The notes under the pieces were generated by a model that ran no database searches, had not been told where the DNA came from, and worked only from the letters and a program-made list of their open reading frames with translations. From assembly GCA_030760725.1 (NCBI GenBank), contig JASWHV010000009.1:91872780-91936779 (forward strand): a stretch of 64,000 bases of DNA, written 5' to 3'. The translations under genes were made by a program, and so were the position numbers. The number at the start of each line of letters is the position of its first letter. Position 1 is the first letter of the stretch. The DNA comes from Neostapfia colusana. Taxonomy: Eukaryota; Streptophyta; Magnoliopsida; Poales; Poaceae. This document shows, piece after piece, positions 44,930 through 57,839 of the stretch.

Positions 44930-45610
44930 AGTCTCCACGTGTCCAGCGGGCGGCCTGTTCTCCCTTTCCCGCAGAGACAAGCTCCGGTTGTGCCGCGTGT
45001 CAGGCGGGCTCCATGTGCGCCACGTGTCTTGGCGGGCGGGACCTCCCCTCTCCCACAGAGGCGAGCTCCGCGTGCACCACGTGTCAGTGCTGGACCTCCC
45101 CTCTCCTCGGAGGTGGGCTCCGAGAAAGCCACGTGTCCAGTAGCGCCGGACCTCCTTTCTCCTCGTAGATGAGCTCCAAGGTCGACATGTGTCCAGCGGG
45201 GCGGACCTCTCGGTGGTGAGCTCCGAGAGCGACATGTGTCCAACAGCGTCAGACCTCCCTTCTCCTCAGAGTTGAGCTCTGAGGGTGACATGTGTCCAGC
45301 AGTGTTGGACCTCCCGGAGAAGAGCTCCGAGGGTGGCACATGTCCAGTAGTGTCGGACCTCTCGGAGGCGAGCTCCGAGGGTGACACATGTCCCGCAGCG
45401 TCTTCTCGGAGGTGAGCTCCGAGAACGACACGTGTCTTGTAGGACCAAACCTCACTCCCTCCGCAGGGGTGAGCTCCGAGAGCAACACGTGTCCCGCGGG
45501 GTTGGACCTCGCTTCTCCGCAGAGGCTAGCTCCGGGGGTAACACGTGTCCCATGAGTCCGGACTTCGCCCCTCCCGCAGAGGCAAGCTCCGAGCCTGCCA
45601 CGTAGCCAGC
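44930..45610. repeat. Degraded G-box tandem repeats, 3' LTR of C
   Basis: Repeats of about 47-57 bp built on GAGCTCCGAGGGTGACACGTG-like units (longest perfect core GACACGTGTC). Several cores here are changed to GACATGTGTC or GACACATGTC (45184, 45231, 45287, 45336, 45383), while those near 45427, 45485 and 45541 keep CACGTG. Long minus-strand frames here are repeat artefacts. Confidence 0.8.
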
Positions 45611-45810
45611 AGTGCCGGACCTCACCCCTTTTGCAGGGATTAGCTCCGAATGCGCCACATGGCCTGCGGGCTGTGGGAAGTGTCGACGGCGCTCTCGGTG
45701 GATTGGAATTGGCTCTTTTTAGCTATCTTTCACCGGTTCTACTTCTTTTAAAATGTTTTCTCTATATGAAATATGTATGCATGCATGGATACGAAATTGA
45801 GGGTGTCACA

Positions 45811-45829
45811 AACCTACCCCCCCTTAAAC
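45811..45829 (-). other. Polypurine tract of element C
   Basis: The minus strand reads GTTTAAGGGGGGGTAGGTT before the 3' LTR. The pol frame runs into it and its TAG stop (45814-45816) lies inside the tract. Confidence 0.8.
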
Positions 45830-48261
45830 TGAATCTCGCCCTCGAAATTCAATAGAGTAGAGAATAGATGAGGGAATTCTGCCTTGAGGTCTTCCTCACG
45901 TTCCCATGTAGCTTTGGCTTCCGTGTGATGGATCCATTGTACCTTGCACCAACGGATCACTTTGTTCCCCGTGACCCTTTCCTTCACGTCCAAAATTCGG
46001 ACAGGGTGCTCTATGTAGGTCAGATCCTCTTGAAGCTCGAGCTCATCCATTGGTACTTGTTCTTCTGGTACTCTCAAGCACTTCTTGAGTTGGGATACGT
46101 GAAACACGTCATGCACATCGGAGAGGTGTGTTGGGAGCTCTAATTGATAAGCTACCTCTCCTCGCTTGCCAAAAATCTTAAATGGCCCAATGTAACGAGG
46201 TGCCAACTTGCCTTTGACGTTGAAACGTCGTTGGCCTCGGATAGGCGATACCATAAGGTACACGAAGTCTCCTACTTCGAAAGTCAACTTCCTTCGCCTA
46301 TTGTCCGCATAACCTTTCTGTCGTGATTGAGCAGCCTTCAAGTTCTCGCGTATTGTTTGGACTTGCTTCTCAGCGTTTTGCAGCACTTCGGGTCCGGACA
46401 CTTGGATCTCTCCGGTCTCATTCCAAAACAGCGGTGTTCTACACCGTCTACCATACAATGCTTCGAAAGGTGACATCTTCAAGCCGGCCTGATAGCTACT
46501 ATTGTATGAGAACTCAGCATACGGCAAGCTCCTATCCCAACTACACCCATGTTTCAAGGTGCAGGCTCTCAACATGTCTTCCAAAATTTGTTTGTCCTTT
46601 CTGTTTGCCCGTCGGTCTGCGGGTGGTAAGCGGAGCTAAAATCCAGTCGTGTATCCATAGCCTCATGCAGCTTCTTCCAGAACCTGGAGGTAAATTGGGT
46701 ACCCCGGTCTGAAACTATCCTCTTCAGAACTCCATGACGGCACACGATTTTCTCCATGTATAGCTCGGCTAGTTCTACGACGCGGTACGTTGTTCTAACC
46801 AGAAGGAAATGGGCGGTTTTCGTCAATCGGTCCACAATAACCCAGATGAAGTCGTAACCCGATCGAGTACGTGGTAATCCGATGATGAAATCCATGCTGA
46901 TGTCTTCCCACTTCCACTCGGGTACTTTTAATGGTTGCAACAGTACAGCGGGTCTTTGATGTTCGGCCTTCACCCGTTGGCATGTGTCTCATAAGGCAAC
47001 ATACTCAGCTATGTCCCTTTTCATACCATCCCACCAATAACAAGTTTTTAGGTCCTTGTAAATCTTTGTACTGCCAGGATGTATGGAATAACGTGAGTCA
47101 TGTGCCTCCTTTAATATCGTGTCGCGGATGTGCTTCACATGAGGCACACAAATCCTTTTTCCTAACCAAAGCGTACCCTTCTCGTCTTCTTTGAAGTCCT
47201 TTTCAATGCCTTGTTTGATTCTTTACTTGATCTCCATGATTTCCTCATCCGTTGCTTGGCCATCTCTTATCTCTTGTTACAACAAAGAGTGGAGTTCCGT
47301 CACTTCCATCTCGTTCAAGAACCCAAGATGTAACCGTTCGAACTCCTTGCGCAGCTCGGGCAGTAGCTCCCGAACCGTGAGTTGGTGACATGCTCCCTTT
47401 CGACTCAATGCATAAGCTACTACATTGGCCTTTCCAGGATACAGTTGATTCCAACATCATAATACTTGATGAGTTCTAACCATCGACGTTGCCTCAAATT
47501 CAAATCTGTTTGGGTGAATATATACTTGAGGCTTTTATGATCGTATAGATCTCACATCGGTGGCCAAGGATATAATGTCTCCAAATCTTCATTGCATGCA
47601 CCACGGATGCGAGTTCCAAGTCATGTGTGGGGTAATTCAGATCGTGTTTCTTTAGTTGTCTCGATGCATAGGCTACCACTTGTCCTTCTTGCATGAGCAC
47701 ACATCCAAACCCTTGTCTTGATGCATCACAATATATGTCGAGACTCTTGCTCACGTCCGGCAACACCAAAACTGGTGCTTTGGTTAGCCTTTTCTTGAGC
47801 TCCTTAAAGCTTTCTTGACACGCTAGTGTCCACTGAAATGCTTTTCCTTTCATTAGCAATTGAGTCATAGGCTTTGCTATTTTGGAGAAATCCTTTATGA
47901 ACTGGCGGTAGTATCCAGCCATCCCAAGGAAACTCCGAATATCCTTTATGTTCTGCGGTTGGTTCCACTTCAGAACATCTCCCACTTTTCCAGGATCAAC
48001 CAATACTCCTTTCTCGGAGATGATGTGGCCTAGGAACGATATCTCCTTTAGCCAAAATTGACATTTGCTGAGCTTGGCATACAATTGATGCTCTCGCAGT
48101 TTCTGCAATGTCAATCTCAAATGTTCTTCATGTTCTTCCTCACGAATACACCATGATATCATCAATGAAAACCATGATGAACTTGTCCAAGTACTCCATG
48201 AAGACCTTATTCATGAGGTACATGAAATATGCAGGTGCATTCGTTAACCCAAAAGACATAA
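45814..48261 (-). pseudogene. pol of element C, 3' part (RT end, RH, IN, chromodomain)
   Basis: Continues from the RT piece beyond solo LTR S. FIDD is intact near 48165, followed by a small deletion and stop (VYS then frame change); RNase H YCDASRQGFGC near 47730; integrase zinc finger around 46990-47040 with stops; MDFIIGLPRTRSGYDF, SDRGTQFTSRFW and TDGQTERTN followed by a frameshift near 46575; then LRACTLKHGCSWDRSLPYAE to the chromodomain-like end VRILDVKERVTGNKVIRW ... ATWERE. Frame breaks also near 47200-47500. Inactive. Confidence 0.87.
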
Positions 48262-51200
48262 TGTCACACCCGGTTTCTCCAAAGAGCAATCGAGTGAATA
48301 TCACATGTATGCCATGATCATTTTATCATACATGTAATGACAAATAGTGAAGCATCATTTTATTACAAGCCAAGTGTTCGAATAGAAATAAGTCTTACAT
48401 AGCATACGTCTAGATGGACGATAATATGTTCATAACATGTAAATAAAACAGCGGTGGAATATAAATCTTGTGAGCTCCGTCACATGCGTTGCCCGGGGGA
48501 CTCCGTGAACCTAGAATCCTTCTTCGGGTCCGAAGTCTTGGTCATTGAACACCACATCATCCCCTTGACCTGAGCAGCAATTTAAACCAACAGAAAAGCA
48601 AGCTTGAGTACCGTTGGTACTCAGCAAGTGTGGGAAAGTTATGTCATGCATGGCTAGAGCAAGGAGAGGTTGTACTCATGGTTAAAGCACTATGCAAATA
48701 ATACCTATCACCTTAGCTTATAAGCACCTACTTTACTAGATAGGTGAAATGGTCCCAATCCCTCAACCCATCATTAGTATCAAGTAAACATAGTCTCATC
48801 TCCAATGTTAAGCTTCCCGCTTAACATCCTCAATTTCCCGATCCATAATCCTCTAATCATGAATAAGTCCAAGCCGCTCTTGACCGTGAGCACGGCTGTC
48901 ATGACAGTTTTGGCTCTGCAGAGTTTGCACCACTGTACCCACATGTAGTGATTTCATCCCCAATTATCGGGTGGACTAGAAGAACCTCCATTATGCCAGT
49001 GGCCGCGAACCACGTTCACACTTCCGAGGTGTGTAGCCAGGAGATCACTACGAGGCCTTTACAAAGGGATTTCCAACGAGCGTGGGCCCACTGAGATTTC
49101 ACCCCTAACAGCATACAAGAGGCTCCAACCCCGCTGCAGTGGCCCCCTCTTGAGCCTTGCTGTTCATATGGTAGTCCAGCTGACACCTATTTCCCGCACC
49201 ATCCAAACACCCATACTACGCCTGAGATGCTCCTAATTAATTGGCCAAGCTGCCCCATCTCAGCATGTGGTTGGCACGGTAAAGTTAGGTTACATGCTCC
49301 ATGAACCGGTTCTTAGGATCCAGGCAAGCACTAAACACAAACCCGAGTCTCGTGCACACAGCACCAACCAAAGCATCCAACTTGCCTCGATCCCTACCTC
49401 TACATAATTCATAACATCTCATTCAAGGGTAAAGTAAACAAGTCGATGATCTCATATCCCATCCTAAGCATAGCTAAGCATAAGTAGTATAAATGAATGA
49501 CATGATAAATTAACTCCTAACCCAGGCTACAAGGAAGTAAGATAATGAAAAACTAGGGAAACTTCCTAGCATGGGTTCCATATTTCAATTGACAATGCAA
49601 ATAATTATAACTACACATCCTAGTATAGGATCGAAGTGGTCAAGGACACTTGCCTTCTTCCTGCTGCTCTGGGAATGAAAAGTCTTGATCTTGAAAGGTG
49701 AGAACATGCTCTGGGGCTGGTTCTACTCATGCCAATACACATAGCAAAAGCAAACAATATTCCATAAGACATAGTCCATATTTCCACTCATGCAAATCAC
49801 ACATGCATACATATGAAAGTCATAAACATATTTAAGTGGTGTGTTTACCCTAAATATGTTGATCCTAAGCATTCATGCACTTTTAAACATATATATTATT
49901 TCTAGCTTTAATATTTAGATTCCTAAGTGCACACAATATATGAATTTCCAATTTGCACAACTTTTCTATATTGGGTAATACACCTCTTAGCCAAAAATTT
50001 GTATAAAAAGTAACTTCCTACACCAAATAGATTCTCAGATCTTCTACAAAATATTAATTTGAAGTTTTGGATTTGGGGACCTTATTTAGCATTTTCTAAT
50101 TATGCATGCCTATTTTCCTACATTTTCAGATTTATTTTCTATGCCTAAAAGTGAACCTTAATATTAAAATAGTAAGATATATCACCTAAACAGAATATGT
50201 TCTGATCTAAAATGTTCAATAAAATATCTTTGGACTTCCTCTCTGATGAGAATCAATTTAAATTTATTTTTATCCATTTTCAGAATTATTTTCTAGCCTA
50301 CAAATGAATTTCAACCAATAAAACAAAAACCTAAATTCATACAAAAATTTCTACTGTTCCAATTACCTAAACAGAACCTTTATAGGTTTTTCCTACTCCT
50401 TTTTGGTTACTTAGATTCATTTTCCCACATTTTAAATTTGTTTTATGCCTAAAGGGTATATTTCAGACATAAATTACAAAACAGCAATCCCATTGAGTTT
50501 AAAAGTTTATTTCCCCTCTAAATTCAGATCTTAGATTGTTCTACCAATTTTCAACAGGGTTAGAATAATTAAACTGAACATATATCTATGTTTTAATTTT
50601 AAATCCTATTCACATATTCAATTTCCTGAAATTAATAACCCTCAGGGGCTGATGTGCAAATCCACACTGCTGTGGGCCCCCCTTTCTCATTTTCTAAATT
50701 TTCAGGGGTCTAAGTATGCAAAACAGGGAGGTCTTCCTAATTCTTATTAAGTCCAAGGGCTAAAACCGATTTTTAAATGAATTTACATGAATTTCTAAGG
50801 CTCCAGGGGCTAGATCAGAAGTTTCCGGGGCTAGCTCGTGTTTTCCGAGCTCCCCAAGGGGTAGCGCGTAAGATTCCCGGCCTTTATAACGCGGGGCTGA
50901 CGTGGGCCGTTGGATTTAAAACAGACGGCTGAGATTATAACGCGAAGCGGTACGGGTTAGATCTATTCGGGACCGCACGATTTAAAATGGACGAGCCTCA
51001 GGGGGCCATGTCGCCCTGGCTGTGTGCGGGCGGCGCTGCCCGGCGGCGCGCGGTGGCGGGAGGCGGCGATCTCACCGGAGAGTTTCGGGTTTTCGTCTAT
51101 ACTTCCTAAAACTTAGATTTCTTGGCATAGAACGGAAGAGGGGAGGTAGGGGATCTCACCTCGGGGTTTTTCTTGAGCTCGGAGGCCCTGGAAGGCGGTC

Positions 51201-51814
51201 AGCTACGAGGTCCGAGGGAAAACGCGGTGGTGCTCACCGGAGCTGTGTCTAGAGAGCAAAACACCGGGTCTCCTTCACCTGCAAGACTCCACGGCGGCAG
51301 CAGGACACACTACACGCATTAGATCGGAGAGAACGGACGGAGATCGAAAGAAAACGGCGATGGGAGCTTCGGTTCTCACCGGGAACTGAGGCGGGCCGAT
51401 CGGGGAGGAAAAAGGGGCGGATTTCGGCGTTTAAATGGGCGAGGGAGGGCGGCGGGGTCGGTTGAGATGGTGCCGCACGCGTGGACTGGAGATCGCAGCT
51501 CTGGGTGCGCAGAATCCGGAGAGGGCGGGTGCGATCGGGCACGGGAGCTCGGATGAAAACCGGGTGGCGGTTGGAGAAGAAGGTGACGACAGGTGGGTCC
51601 CGCACAGCAGAGAGAGGGGGAGGGGGAAACAGCCGCGGGCTGTTGGGCCGGCTGAGGTGGGTTTCGGCCCACTGACTGTTTTTCTTTCTCTTTTTCCTTT
51701 TCCTTTTCTGTTTTGATTCAAATTTGAATTCCAGTTTGAATTTGAATTGTTTCACCACATGCATTACGTCCAAAAATTTTAAATTCCCCTCTTTAACTGG
51801 TTTGGGGTGTTACA
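48262..51814 (-). mobile_element. Solo LTR S of the A/B gypsy family (3553 bp)
   Basis: TGTCACACCC ... GGGTGTTACA with no interior sequence, flanked by the 5-bp duplication CATAA (48257-48261 and 51815-51819). It sits inside the RT gene of element C. A solo LTR results from recombination between the two LTRs of a former full element. It carries the inverted-repeat block (CTGTCATGACAG at 48896-48907, CTCTGCAGAG at 48914-48923) and an extra AT-rich stretch at about 50290-50560 relative to A and B. Confidence 0.93.
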
Positions 51815-51819
51815 CATAA

Positions 51820-53919
51820 TGTTATATTCATATGAACCATTATGGTTCGAAAGGCAGTCTTGGGTATGTCGGAGGGCTTAATCTTCAGCTGGAAATATCC
51901 CGACCGAAGATAAATCTTGGAGAAGATTCGGGCACCCTTCATTTGGTCAAATAGGTCCTCTATAAGGGAGAGCAGGTATTTATTCTTTATCATCACCTCG
52001 TTGAAAGACCTATAATCGACACACATCCTTTGGATCCCATCCTTCTTGTCTACAAAGAGCACGGGGGCTCCCCATGGTGACGAGCTTGGGCGTATAAAAC
52101 CCTTTTCTAGCTGCTCCTGAATTTGCTTCTTGAGTTCCACTAGTTCATTAACGGGCATCCTATATGGCCTCTTTGCTATCGGTGCAGTTCCGGGTACCAA
52201 ATCAATGGCAAACTCAGTGTCCCGGTCAGGTGGCATACCTGGAAGTTCTTCCGGGAACACGTCCGAATATTCTTGCACCACCGGAATGCTTTCCAATGTT
52301 GCTTCTTTGACGTGGTTCAACGTTGCCTTCTCGGTTGTTGGTTGGGCTGACTCGAACTCAATACGAGTACCGTGATCGTTTGTCAACTGCACACTCCTCT
52401 TAGCACATTGGATCACTCCGTTGTTCTTGCTTAACCAATCCATTCCGAGTATTATGTCAATCCCTTGGGAATCCACGACAATAAGGTTGGCAAGGAAGTC
52501 TACCCCCCTTATTTTAAGGTTCACTTTCGGACATACTATATTAGTCCTCATCTCTCCACCGGGAGAACTAACCAACATAGTATATTTCAAGTGGGATATG
52601 GGTAGATTATACTTGGCAACATACTTGAATGATATGAATGAATGCAATGATCTGGAATCAAATAAAACAGTAGCTGGGTTGGAGTTGGCAAGGAACATAC
52701 CAATCACGACGTCCTCAGCCTGTTGTGCCTCCTCAGCGGAGACATGATTCACGTTGCCATGAGCATAGTTCTGCTGTCCACGGTTGCCTTGATTAGCTCC
52801 TCCGTTCGGCCGTGGGTTCTGCTTGGGCGCGTTGCTTGGCTGCCCAAGGCCTTTCTTCGGGCACTGACTTGCAAAGTGTCCCGCCTCTCCGCATGCAAAG
52901 CATGCCTTGTTGCCCAAGACAGCAGGGACGCTGGGGCGGGGTGGTTTTGAGCATATGCACCCATGTTTGGACGGGGCGCAGGAGGCAAAGGCACATGAGG
53001 TGCTTGCGTAACGGGACGTTGCTGCGGTGGATGATTAGGGCGAAAAGTAGAAGTGGACGAGCCATACTGTGGTGCAACTGGGGGCATGAAACGGGGAAGT
53101 ACATTGCTCCCTTGTGGCTGGTATGGCATCTTTCTCTTGCCCTCTTGCTTGATCTGTCGGATCTTGCTCTCAACCACTATAGCTTTATCAACTAGCTTCT
53201 GGAAGTTCGCATAGTCATTGTTGAAAAGCTGAACTTGGATCTCATTGTTCAACCCTCTCATGAACAAGTACTGCTTCCTTTGGTCCGAGTTGACATCCTC
53301 GGGGCATACCTTGACAGCTACGTGAACTTATTGAGGTACTCATTCATGCTCTTCTATCCTTGACGAGACCTTCGAACTCTTGCCTTTTGAGCATCATGAC
53401 TCCAGCAGGGACGTAATGAGAGCAGAAACTCTCTTTGAATTCCACCCAAGTGATATTCTCCTGGTCGACATGAGCGTTGCATAGAGCATCCCATCAGTCA
53501 GCGGCTGCTCCCATAAGTTGGTGCGATGCAAAGAGAACCTTCTCCTGATCATTGCACTGAACTATAGCGAGCTTCTTCTCCATGGACTTCAACCAATCGT
53601 CAGCCTCCATGGGATCATTAGCTTGTGCAAAAGTGGGCGGTCGAGTCCTCATGAACTCTCCCAGTCGGTTGTGAGCTGGTGGTGGTGGTGGCGGTGGTGG
53701 TGCAGGAACGGGGTTAGGATTGTTGTTGTTGGCTTGCAGTTGACCCAAAGTTTGGATTATAGTTTGCATGAGCTGGTTCTGCATAGCCATCAACCGTTCA
53801 AGGTTGTTTTGACCAGCCGCGGGGTTGTCATTTTGAGGAACTTCATCGTGGACATCCTCTTGTGGTTCATGGTTGCCAAGGACGTTCCTCCTTTGACGGC
53901 CTGCGTTTTCTCTCACCAT
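51820..53919 (-). pseudogene. gag-protease-RT 5' part of element C, broken
   Basis: The gag ATG at 53919 gives MVRENAGRQRRNVLGN, a polyproline stretch (PVPAPPPPPPPP), and DDWLKSMEKKLAIVQC. A TGA at 53494-53496 replaces a Trp codon after GAAAD; frame changes follow near 53270-53340 and 52917-52960. Then zinc knuckle CFACGEAGHFASQC, protease LFDSRSLHSFI (Gly of the DSG motif changed to Arg), LGMDWLSKNNGVIQC, DVFPEELPGMPPDRD and the RT start (WGAPVLFVDKKDG, SKIYLRSGYFQLKI) up to the S insertion. The Asp of SKIDLRSGY-type motif is changed to Tyr. Confidence 0.88.
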
Positions 53920-54322
53920 CTGTGAGAGAGAGTTGGCTAGAATAGAAGTTAGAAGTTTAGATTGATCTCCCCCAACTATATGCATCAACGTGGATGGACT
54001 ATATATCATCCTATACGAGGATGTGAACACATGCCGAAGCATCTCACATCTCTCTACTATGTGTGGATATGGACAACGCTGAAACGTTCGATAACTCACA
54101 CTAAGCACACAAGAACAAACAATCATCACAAAGTTCACACCACTCCTATTCAAGCTTCTATGGTTTAAACATTCTTAGGGTGTCCATTCTTACTAGGCTT
54201 GCATCCTAGGGTCAAGGGGGTTCTAATGCCAATCTATGCATTCTACCTAGTCTTGCGTCCTATGGTCAGCGTGGCTCTAATGCCAATCTGTAACTAGGCC
54301 TGCGTCCTACTGTCAACGTGGC
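53920..54322 (-). other. Leader of element C
   Basis: About 400 bp between primer-binding site and gag without an ORF0 counterpart. It contains three imperfect repeats around ...CTAGGCTTGCATCCTAGGGTC (plus strand), near 54190-54315: CTTGCATCCTAGGGTCAAG, CTTGCGTCCTATGGTCAGCG and CCTGCGTCCTACTGTCAACG. Confidence 0.6.
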
Positions 54323-54335
54323 AGCTCTGATACCA
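54323..54335 (-). other. Primer-binding site of element C
   Basis: TGGTATCAGAGCT on the minus strand, three bases inside the 5' LTR; initiator Met tRNA type. Confidence 0.83.
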
Positions 54336-56513
54336 ATCTGTGACGCCCGGTCCCGTGAAAACGGATCCGAACTAATGCATATGTGTGCCTAGGATGTACA
54401 TCACACATACACATGTAATCCACAAACTGAATTCAGAATATAACTACGAATAATAGGGTTTAAGTACTTTATTACATCAATCTCTAACTTATTCTTGCAG
54501 CAAAAGTCTAACTTATTCTAGCAGAGGAAGTCTTCTACATGATAGTGGAAGCAAACTAAGCACGGAAGCGGCTCCATCTTCAACTCCATCCCCACAGGCA
54601 AGTTCACGGTAGTTCGCACGCCTAATACTCCACATGATCTTCGAAGTATTCTTCTCCTGTTGCTGATGATTAAGTAATAATGAAAGGTTGAGTACATGAC
54701 GTACTCAGCAAGTGCGGGAAAATATGATATGTAGCTTTCAACAAAGTATGGAACAAAAAGGCTCATTGCAGAAAGCAAAGTTTATTTCACAAAACATAAT
54801 AAAACAGCAACTACCTTTAAGTGAATTTAATCCCAACATGTATCCAGTTAAACCAGTAACATACCTCCATCATGATTCTCCACTTTTCATGTCTCATCCA
54901 GACATTTATCTTTCTCAACTTTTTCTAATGCTCATAATAACCATATCATGATCATATCCATCTCATGATCATATATCCAAACCAAAACTCATTGTCACGA
55001 CTCAACAGTCCCAAAACCATTCTCATTACCAAGACTAAACAGTCCCGAAACCAAATTCCAAAGACCAAACCATACCAATAACCAAACCAAACATCCATCC
55101 CAAAAACCATCCCATATAATCATGTGAGTTGGCCAGGCGCTTGTGACCGTAAGCACGGCTATCATGATAGTTTTACACTCTTAAGAGGTGGCACCACTTT
55201 ACCCACAAGTTTGTGACTTCGTCACCCGTCGGTGACTGTAGAACCTCCATTATACCAGTACACAACCGTTGGTGTATGGCCAAGAGATCACAAAATAGCC
55301 TTTACAAAGGGGCTACTAGATGTATGGACTCACTAAGGTTTCACCAGTAGGCTCGAATCACCATTCTCCCACATATGGGCCCCCTCTTGTGCCATGCAGT
55401 TCCCAGGGCAGTCCTCACTCGACTCCCATTCCCCGCGCCTTCCACGATCCATAACAATCTAGCAACTTACCTAATTAGTCAGCTAAGCCGCACCCATATT
55501 TGGCCTTGTGGTGGCACTGTTATCCTGGCATGTGCTGGTATGAACCGGTCCTTAGATCTATGGCAAGTAAACCACCATCTCATTCTACCACATCCACAAA
55601 CCAAGCTTGCCTAGATCTCCCCCGATTCATGTTCATTAACATCAAGTTCTCACTATCATTATTCTCATGAGTGCAGTAGCTAGACACATTCTATCGCTTC
55701 CCATAACCCGTAGATTAGCGAAGCAAAAAGCAAAAACCAACCATAACCGACTCATAAACTTCCCTGGCGACAAGGGTGGTTAACAAAAATAGTAAACTCC
55801 TATAAAAGGTTTCCCATCAAGTTGACTCAGCATACACAGTTTTCGCAAACAAAACAGTTTCCAAAAACATGGGATCAATATGGTCAAGGGGCACTTGCCT
55901 TGTTCCCGTGGCTTCAGTTGCTCACGGATCTCAAAGTCTTGTTGTTGTAGTTCGTCGTAGATAGCTCCCTGAGCTTGTCCTTCTACTCACAATCATAAAC
56001 TTTACAGAGATCAATCATCATGCATAAACTTTACTCAAGATGCAATGGTGCATATGCATGCTAATCCTATGGTGCTGTTTTTATTAGATCAGTTTGTACG
56101 TGTTCTTGCATGGCTTGCATGGGTTTGCATGGGTTTTTATGATGAACAGAGATGTAAAGATCAAGTGCGGATGTGGTGATGATCTGGACTCAAGATCTAG
56201 ATCAAACCGACCAACACGTGATCTGTCCACGAAAAAGCTTCTGTTCGAAGGGATTGAAGGAACAGATACGAAGAAACCGCGATGATTTCGTAAGGTGGTA
56301 ATGGAGACCTACCTTACTTCCTTTGGGGCCTTCCTCCTAGTAATGGCAGCTGGGCAGTTCGTCAGCTCTCCTCCGGTGAACGTGTCGGGACTCGTCGGTG
56401 GTCTCACCGGCCACTGAACTCCGGCGAAGGGAATTAATTCGACGAGTTTGGGGCTAGTGCTCCAAGTCGTCGACTCGGGAATAGATGGTACGGCCAATGG
56501 GTGTTTCGGGTTC

Positions 56514-56521
56514 TATTTATA
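56514..56521 (-). promoter_or_regulatory. TATA box, promoter copy 1 in 5' LTR of C
   Basis: TATAAATA on the minus strand, downstream of repeat tract 56690-57230. Confidence 0.6.
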
Positions 56522-56689
56522 ATCGGAAAAAGAAGAGTCCTACTCCGATTGGATTTTATATAAGAGTCCTACTTGATTTGTTTTGGATCTTAACGACTTA
56601 TCTACAGTAGATTTGGTGCGGTATCAATCATAGAAGAAATCATGTCGGTTTCTTCTGTATCGGCGCTCACGCACAAGGCAAAACCGCTT

Positions 56690-57230
56690 AGAGACCTTGT
56701 CCTTCCGCAGAGATTAGCTCCGGAGGCTCCACGTTTCCAGCGAGGGCCTGGGCTTCCCTTTTCCTCAGGGGCGAGCTCTGGTTGCGCCACGTGTTAGGCG
56801 GGCGGGACCTCCCTCTTCCTCAAAGGTGAGCTCCTCGTGCGCCACGCGTCCTGGCGGGCAGGACCTCCCCTCTTTCCAGAGACGAGCTCCGCGTACGCCA
56901 CGTGTCAGTGCCGGACCTCTCCTCCCTTTGGAGGTAGCTCCAAGAGTGCCACGTGTCAGTGCCGGACCTCCCTCTCTTCTGAGGTGGCTCTGGAAGTGCC
57001 ACGTGTCCTAGCAGCGCCGGATCTCCTTTCTGCTCAGAGATGAGCTCCAAGGTTGACACGTGTCCAACTGCGTCGGACCTCTCTTCTCCCCGGAGGTAAG
57101 CTCCGAGAACGACACGTGTCAAGCAGTGTCGGACCTCCCGGAGGTGAGCTCTGAGGGTGACACGTGTCCATCGGGACCTTCTCCTCGGAGGTGAGCTCCG
57201 AGGATGACACGTGTTCAGTAGTGTCAGACC
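56690..57230. repeat. G-box tandem repeats, copy 1
   Basis: Repeats with CACGTGTC cores (near 56897, 56952, 57000, 57057, 57113, 57160, 57207), spacing roughly 47-57 bp, separated by GAGGTGAGCTCCGAG-like sequence. Confidence 0.82.
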
Positions 57231-57456
57231 TCTCACCTCGATGATGTTGTAAGGTGGTAACGAAGACCTACCTCACCTCTCCTTTGTGTCGGGGCCTTCC
57301 TTCTAGCAATGGCAGCAGTGACAGATCGTCGGCTCTCTTCCGGCAGCTAAACTCCGGCGAAGGGGTTCAACTCGGCGAGTTGGGAGCTAGGATCTCCAAG
57401 TCGTCGACTCGGGAGGTGGAAAATATGTACGTGGTTGCGGCCAGGGGTTTGGGTTC

Positions 57457-57464
57457 TATTTATA
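57457..57464 (-). promoter_or_regulatory. TATA box, promoter copy 2 in 5' LTR of C
   Basis: TATAAATA on the minus strand. The intact G-box array lies 380-860 bp upstream in the minus sense. Confidence 0.65.
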
Positions 57465-57839
57465 AGGGGTCAAAAAGAGTCCTACTCTGATTGAAGTTCG
57501 AATAAGAGTCCTATTTGATTTTTTTGGATCTTAACAACTTATATCTAATCGATTTGGTTGCAGTATTCAACGTGGAAGAATTCATGTCGGTTTCCTCAGC
57601 AGCGGGTACTCGCGCACAGGGGAAAACCGCTTAAGACTCTCGTCCTTCTGCAGGGATAAGCTCCGGAGTCTCCACGTGGCCAGCGGGTGGCCTGGTCTCC
57701 CTTTCCCGCAGAGACAAGCTCCGGTTGTGCCGCGTGTCAGGCAGGCGGGACCTCTCTCTTCTCAGAGGCGAGCTCCGCGTGCGCCAAGTGTCTTGGCGGG
57801 CGGGACCTCCCCTCTCGCTCAGAGGTGAGCTCCGCGTGC

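Larger units (their letters stand above)
43883..45810 (-). repeat. 3' LTR of element C, right part
   Basis: Continuation of the LTR from 23681; starts CTAGACACATT and ends GAGGGTGTCACA next to the polypurine tract. Contains one promoter region (TATA at 44718-44725) and one G-box repeat tract (44930-45610). About 965 bp shorter overall than the 5' LTR because the latter holds an extra promoter-plus-repeat segment. Confidence 0.87.

Noticed and set aside
44830..45660. Long minus-strand proteins with repeated SELTSE / LDTCRSRSS patterns (also 56602-58425)
   Set aside because: They are translations of the 47-57-bp G-box tandem repeats, open in several frames at once because of low-complexity GC-rich sequence.
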